From: an uncultured Paracoccaceae bacterium
GTDB taxonomy: Bacteria > Pseudomonadota > Alphaproteobacteria > Rhodobacterales > Rhodobacteraceae
Length of the DNA: 64,000 nt
Direction: 5' to 3'
Assembly: GCA_947500775.1 (NCBI GenBank)
Contig: CANMTD010000001.1
Coordinates: 186,001 to 250,000 of the forward strand
The translations under genes and the position numbers were made by a program. The notes under the pieces were generated by a model. It had not been told where the DNA came from. It saw nothing but the letters and a program-made list of their open reading frames with translations, and did no database searches. Shown here piece after piece: positions 60,786-64,000 of this stretch (its first letter is position 1; every line of letters begins with the position of its first letter).

Positions 60786-62492
60786 ATGGCATACCGTGCA
60801 CCGGTGGGCGAATTTCGGTTCATTTTTGATCATGTTGTGAACTTCGAACAGGTTTCCGAAAGCGCGCTGTTTTCCGAAGCGTCTGCCGATGTGGTCGATG
60901 CGATTCTGTCCGAAGCAGGCAAGCTGTGCGAAGAGGTGATGGCGCCGCTGCAACGGGTCGGCGACCTGCATCCGGCAGTATTGGAAAACGGTGTCGTGCG
61001 CACCTCGCCGGGGTTCGGCGAAGGGTTTGCGCAGATTGCCGAAGGCGGGTGGCTGGGCATCTCGGCCAGCCCCGAAAGCGGCGGTATGGGATTGCCGCAA
61101 ACGCTGGCCACGGCGGTCAATGAAATGATGAGCGCGTCCTGCCTGTCGCTGTCGCTGAACCCGCTGATGACGCAGGGCCAGATCGAAGCGTTGGAGCATC
61201 ACGCCAGTGACGAGCTTAAGGCGCTGTATCTGCCCAAGTTGATCACGGGGGAATGGTGCGGCACCATGAACCTGACCGAACCGCAGGCCGGATCGGATGT
61301 GGGCGCGCTGTCGTCCAAGGCGGAACCCAATGGCGACGGCACCTATGCGGTGACCGGCCAGAAAATCTTTATCAGCTGGGGCGACAATGATTTCTCGGAA
61401 AACATCTGTCACCTGGTGCTGGCGCGCCTGCCCGATGGCAACAAGGGGACCAAAGGCATCAGCCTGTTCATGGTGCCCAAATACCTGCCCGACGAAAACG
61501 GGATGCCGGGTGCCGCCAACACGCTGAAGGTGGTCAGCCTTGAACACAAGCTGGGCCTGCACGGGTCGCCCACCGCAGTGATGCAATACGACGGCGCCAC
61601 CGGTTGGCTGGTGGGCGAGCCGCACAACGGCATGGCCGCGATGTTCACGATGATGAACAACGCGCGTCTGGGCGTCGGAGTGCAGGGTATCGGGGCCGCC
61701 GACGGGGCCTATCAACAGGCGCTGGGCTATGCGCTGGATCGCAAACAGGGCCGGACCCCGGCCGAAGGCACGGGCACCATCGCCGACCATGCCGATGTGC
61801 GCCGGATGCTGACCACCATGCGCGCCGAAATCTTTGCCGCCCGGTCGATTGCCCTGTCCTGCGCGGTGGCGATCGATATGGCGCGGGCAACAGACAGCGC
61901 CGATTGGCTGTCTCGTGCGGCGTTTCTGACGCCGATTGCCAAATCGCACGGCACCGATATCGGCATCGAAATGGCGTCGATGGGCATTCAGGTGCACGGC
62001 GGTATGGGCTTCATCGAAGAAACCGGTGCGGCGCAATATCTGCGCGATGTGCGGGTCACCTCGATCTACGAAGGCACAAACGGCATTCAGGCGATGGATC
62101 TGGTGGGCCGCAAGATGATGGATGGGGGCGAAGCCGCCTATCGCCTGCTGGAAGAGATCGAAGCAGGCGCCGAGGCGGCGCGGGTAACCATGCCCGATCT
62201 CGCCGAAGAGGTCTGGGCCGCCGCTGAAACCCTGCGCGAAACCACCGAATGGATCGTGGGTCAGGAAATGAACGACCGCTTCGCCGGTGCGGTGCCCTAT
62301 CTGCGGGCCTTTGCACGGGTTCTGGGCGCGCATTTCCACCTGAAGGCCGCGATGGCCGGGAACGGGCCACGTCTGGCGCTGGCGCAGTTCTTCATCAAGC
62401 GGTTGTTGCCCGAACATGCGGCGCTGCTGGTGCATGCCCGTGCCGGGGCCGATGGGCTGTATAATCTGTCCACCGACGATCTGGCCGCGTGA
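60786..62492 (+). CDS. Acyl-CoA dehydrogenase, long C-terminal-domain type
   Basis: 568 residues, about 190 more than short-chain dehydrogenases. Signatures: GEWCGTMNLTEPQAGSDVGAL (FAD/substrate loop), KLGLHGSPTAVMQYDGATG, QVHGGMGFIEETGAAQYLRD and SIYEGTNGIQAMDLVGRKM with the probable catalytic Glu. The C-terminal helical domain is that of the DmdC-containing branch, but the substrate (fatty acyl or methylmercaptopropionyl-CoA) cannot be told. It has a 4-base coupling to the MBL gene. Confidence 0.9.
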   Translation: MAYRAPVGEFRFIFDHVVNFEQVSESALFSEASADVVDAILSEAGKLCEEVMAPLQRVGDLHPAVLENGVVRTSPGFGEGFAQIAEGGWLGISASPESGGMGLPQTLATAVNEMMSASCLSLSLNPLMTQGQIEALEHHASDELKALYLPKLITGEWCGTMNLTEPQAGSDVGALSSKAEPNGDGTYAVTGQKIFISWGDNDFSENICHLVLARLPDGNKGTKGISLFMVPKYLPDENGMPGAANTLKVVSLEHKLGLHGSPTAVMQYDGATGWLVGEPHNGMAAMFTMMNNARLGVGVQGIGAADGAYQQALGYALDRKQGRTPAEGTGTIADHADVRRMLTTMRAEIFAARSIALSCAVAIDMARATDSADWLSRAAFLTPIAKSHGTDIGIEMASMGIQVHGGMGFIEETGAAQYLRDVRVTSIYEGTNGIQAMDLVGRKMMDGGEAAYRLLEEIEAGAEAARVTMPDLAEEVWAAAETLRETTEWIVGQEMNDRFAGAVPYLRAFARVLGAHFHLKAAMAGNGPRLALAQFFIKRLLPEHAALLVHARAGADGLYNLSTDDLAA

Positions 62493-63538
62493 TGGATGCG
62501 ATGCCTGCCCCGCTGCGGTACCCTTGGGATACGCCGCCGGGCAAAGGCATGGCGACCGAGGTGGCTCAGGGCGTGTTCTGGATGCGCCTGCCGCTGCCGA
62601 TGAAACTGGACCACGTCAACGTCTACGCGTTGGATGACGGCGACGGCTGGACAGTGGTGGATACCGGCTTTGCCTCGCCGGAAACGCGGGAAATCTGGGA
62701 AACCCTGCTTGACGGGCCGCTGGCTGGCAAGCCGGTCAAGCGGGTGATCGTCACCCACCACCACCCCGATCACATCGGTCTGGCGGGGTGGTTCCAGTCT
62801 GAACACGGGGCCAGGCTGACCACCACCCGCACCGCATGGCTGTTTGCGCGGATGCTGTTGTTGGACGATCAGGACCGTCCGGCGGACGAAACGCTGTCGT
62901 TCTGGCGGCAGGCGGGAATGGACGCCGACATATTGGCGACCAGGGCGTCGGAACGTCCGTTCAACTATGCCGATTGCGTGGCGCCGATGCCTTTGGGGTT
63001 CGACCGGATCGCCGAAGGATCGACCCTGCGCGCCGGTGGCCGCGACTGGATTGTGCGCATCGGCAATGGCCATGCGCCCGAACACGCCACCCTGTGGAGC
63101 ATGGATGACAATCTGGTGCTGGGCGGGGATCAATTGTTGCCCTCGATCTCGCCCAATCTGGGGGTTTATGCGACCGAACCCGAGGCCGATCCGGTTGCCG
63201 ACTGGCTGGAGGCCTGCGAACGGCTGGCCGGATATGCCCGCGACGACCAACTGGTCCTGCCGGGGCACAAGCTGCCGTTCACTGGCCTGCCCACACGGAT
63301 GCGTCAGCTGATCGAGAATCATCACGGCGCGCTGGGTCGGTTGCGCGCGCATCTGGACCAGCCGCAGACAGCGGCGGAATGTTTCGACGTGCTGTTCAAA
63401 CGGCGGATCGGCGCCGCTGAATACGGGCTTGCCCTGGTCGAGGCCATTGCCCACGTCAATCATCTGTACCAAGCTGGTGACGTGTCGCGCGAGTTGCGCG
63501 ACGACGGCGCATATATCTGGCAGATGAAAAAGGCCTAA
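62492..63538 (+). CDS. MBL-fold hydrolase
   Basis: 348 residues. Metal motif VTHHHPDHIGLAGW, then IGNGHAPEHATLW and VLGGDQLLPSISPN, VLPGHKLPF. It resembles thioesterase-like or glyoxalase II-like MBL proteins with an extra helical C-terminus. ATG 62492 overlaps the dehydrogenase stop; GTG 62489 is an alternative. Pairing with an acyl-CoA dehydrogenase suggests a CoA-thioester pathway (inference). Confidence 0.82.
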   Translation: MDAMPAPLRYPWDTPPGKGMATEVAQGVFWMRLPLPMKLDHVNVYALDDGDGWTVVDTGFASPETREIWETLLDGPLAGKPVKRVIVTHHHPDHIGLAGWFQSEHGARLTTTRTAWLFARMLLLDDQDRPADETLSFWRQAGMDADILATRASERPFNYADCVAPMPLGFDRIAEGSTLRAGGRDWIVRIGNGHAPEHATLWSMDDNLVLGGDQLLPSISPNLGVYATEPEADPVADWLEACERLAGYARDDQLVLPGHKLPFTGLPTRMRQLIENHHGALGRLRAHLDQPQTAAECFDVLFKRRIGAAEYGLALVEAIAHVNHLYQAGDVSRELRDDGAYIWQMKKA

Positions 63539-63541
63539 GTC

Positions 63542-64000
63542 ATGGACGATGAGATAAAGACGACGGCCGAAATTGTCGAAAACCACCGCCGCCCGCCCTG
63601 CGCCCATGCGGTGCACGCCGACCCCGATGCCCCGGCGACGACCGAACAGAAACCCCTGCCCGACGCGGTCAAACGCAAACCGGTAGAGCAGAAAAGCCCG
63701 GCCGAATGGGCCTATGAGCGGCTGATCCTTTATATCCAGAACTTCGAAGAACTGCTGGACAACGAACATGAGATCGCGATGGGGTTCACCGGCGGCAGCG
63801 CGGGCATCATGCGGATCGAAGGTCTGGGATATTTCGACCCCGACATCATCACCTTTTACGGCACCGAACCGGACGGCACCCGCACGCAGCTGGTTCAGCA
63901 TGTCAGCCAGTTGAACGTGATGTTGCGGGCCTTGCCCAAACATGAAAGCAAGGAAAAGCCCAATCGCATCGGGTTCCGGCTGGCCGCTGATCTGGAACAG
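63542..64000 (+). CDS. DUF6173-family protein, N-terminal part
   Basis: 153 codons run to the window edge. The sequence has a Pro/charged N-terminus (about 1-55), then SPAEWAYERLILYIQNFEELLDNEHE, MGFTGGSAGIMRIEGLGYFDPDIITFYG and QLVQHVSQLNVMLRALPK. These match DUF6173 proteins widespread in Rhodobacterales. Function unknown, probably cytosolic. It begins 3 bases after the MBL gene. Confidence 0.75.
   Translation, partial: MDDEIKTTAEIVENHRRPPCAHAVHADPDAPATTEQKPLPDAVKRKPVEQKSPAEWAYERLILYIQNFEELLDNEHEIAMGFTGGSAGIMRIEGLGYFDPDIITFYGTEPDGTRTQLVQHVSQLNVMLRALPKHESKEKPNRIGFRLAADLEQ

Overview
The window is a gene-dense, high-GC piece of chromosome from an alphaproteobacterium, almost certainly a Rhodobacterales (Roseobacter/Paracoccaceae-type) species. 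The support is the rpmH-rnpA-yidD block, the leuC/leuD/leuB cluster, the pyrB/pyrC'-like/plsY operon, a DUF6173 protein, two proteins with a VPLPA-CTERM tail, and an intergenic repeat I recognise from roseobacters. I see no transposase, integrase, phage gene, CRISPR array or rRNA. There is one tRNA, tRNA-Pro(CGG).

Layout. 0-1.4 kb: partial TVP38-type membrane protein, then rpmH, rnpA, yidD. 1.6-3.1 kb: TetR regulator, YciI-like protein and 3-methyladenine glycosylase in one apparent operon with a clear operator. 3.2-8.7 kb: divergent MerR/MFS pair, a beta-solenoid-like membrane protein, an MBL hydrolase and a divergent thiolase. 8.7-14.6 kb: hybrid histidine kinase, yaaA, recQ, yggT. 14.7-19.1 kb: thioesterase, UMF1-type MFS, mepA, phytase/esterase-like protein, queuosine-precursor transporter. 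19.13-19.35 kb: a compact undescribed-looking unit (promoter, extraordinary Shine-Dalgarno, 22-codon ORF, hairpin terminator), directly before arfB. 19.8-27.1 kb (mostly minus strand): engB, yidC, an EAL protein, ttcA, a TetR regulator with a triple operator facing a quinone-reductase-like gene, and a transglutaminase-like lipoprotein. 27.3-33.7 kb: leucine genes leuC, leuD and leuB, with unrelated genes between them. 33.8-43.6 kb: DUF2167, EamA, tRNA-Pro, DUF4142, LysR, an OmpA/BON-type protein, ubiA, rsmE, gshA. 43.8-46.8 kb: RTX-tailed vanadium haloperoxidase-like protein and a second VPLPA-CTERM protein. 47.1-50.7 kb: pyrB, a bPH-like membrane protein, a pyrC-like pseudoenzyme and plsY. 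50.8-58.2 kb: uracil-DNA glycosylase, LysE, moaB, Nudix, and a two-gene RND efflux operon. 58.2-64 kb: DsbD-N protein, yqgE, sua5, acyl-CoA dehydrogenase, MBL hydrolase, partial DUF6173.

How it fits together. Most genes are housekeeping: ribosome and RNase P, membrane insertion, Leu and UMP synthesis, ubiquinone, glutathione, tRNA modification, DNA repair. Accessory functions sit between them: efflux, a secreted haloperoxidase, sortable surface proteins. The usual rpmH-rnpA-yidD-yidC-engB block is split: yidC-engB lies about 19 kb away on the opposite strand. The most interesting items are the 19.13-19.35 kb unit, the PyrC-like protein lacking its metal-binding HxH and catalytic Asp, the RTX haloperoxidase, and the triple TGACCGCGGTCA operator. 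All names rest on reading motifs by eye; no search was run.
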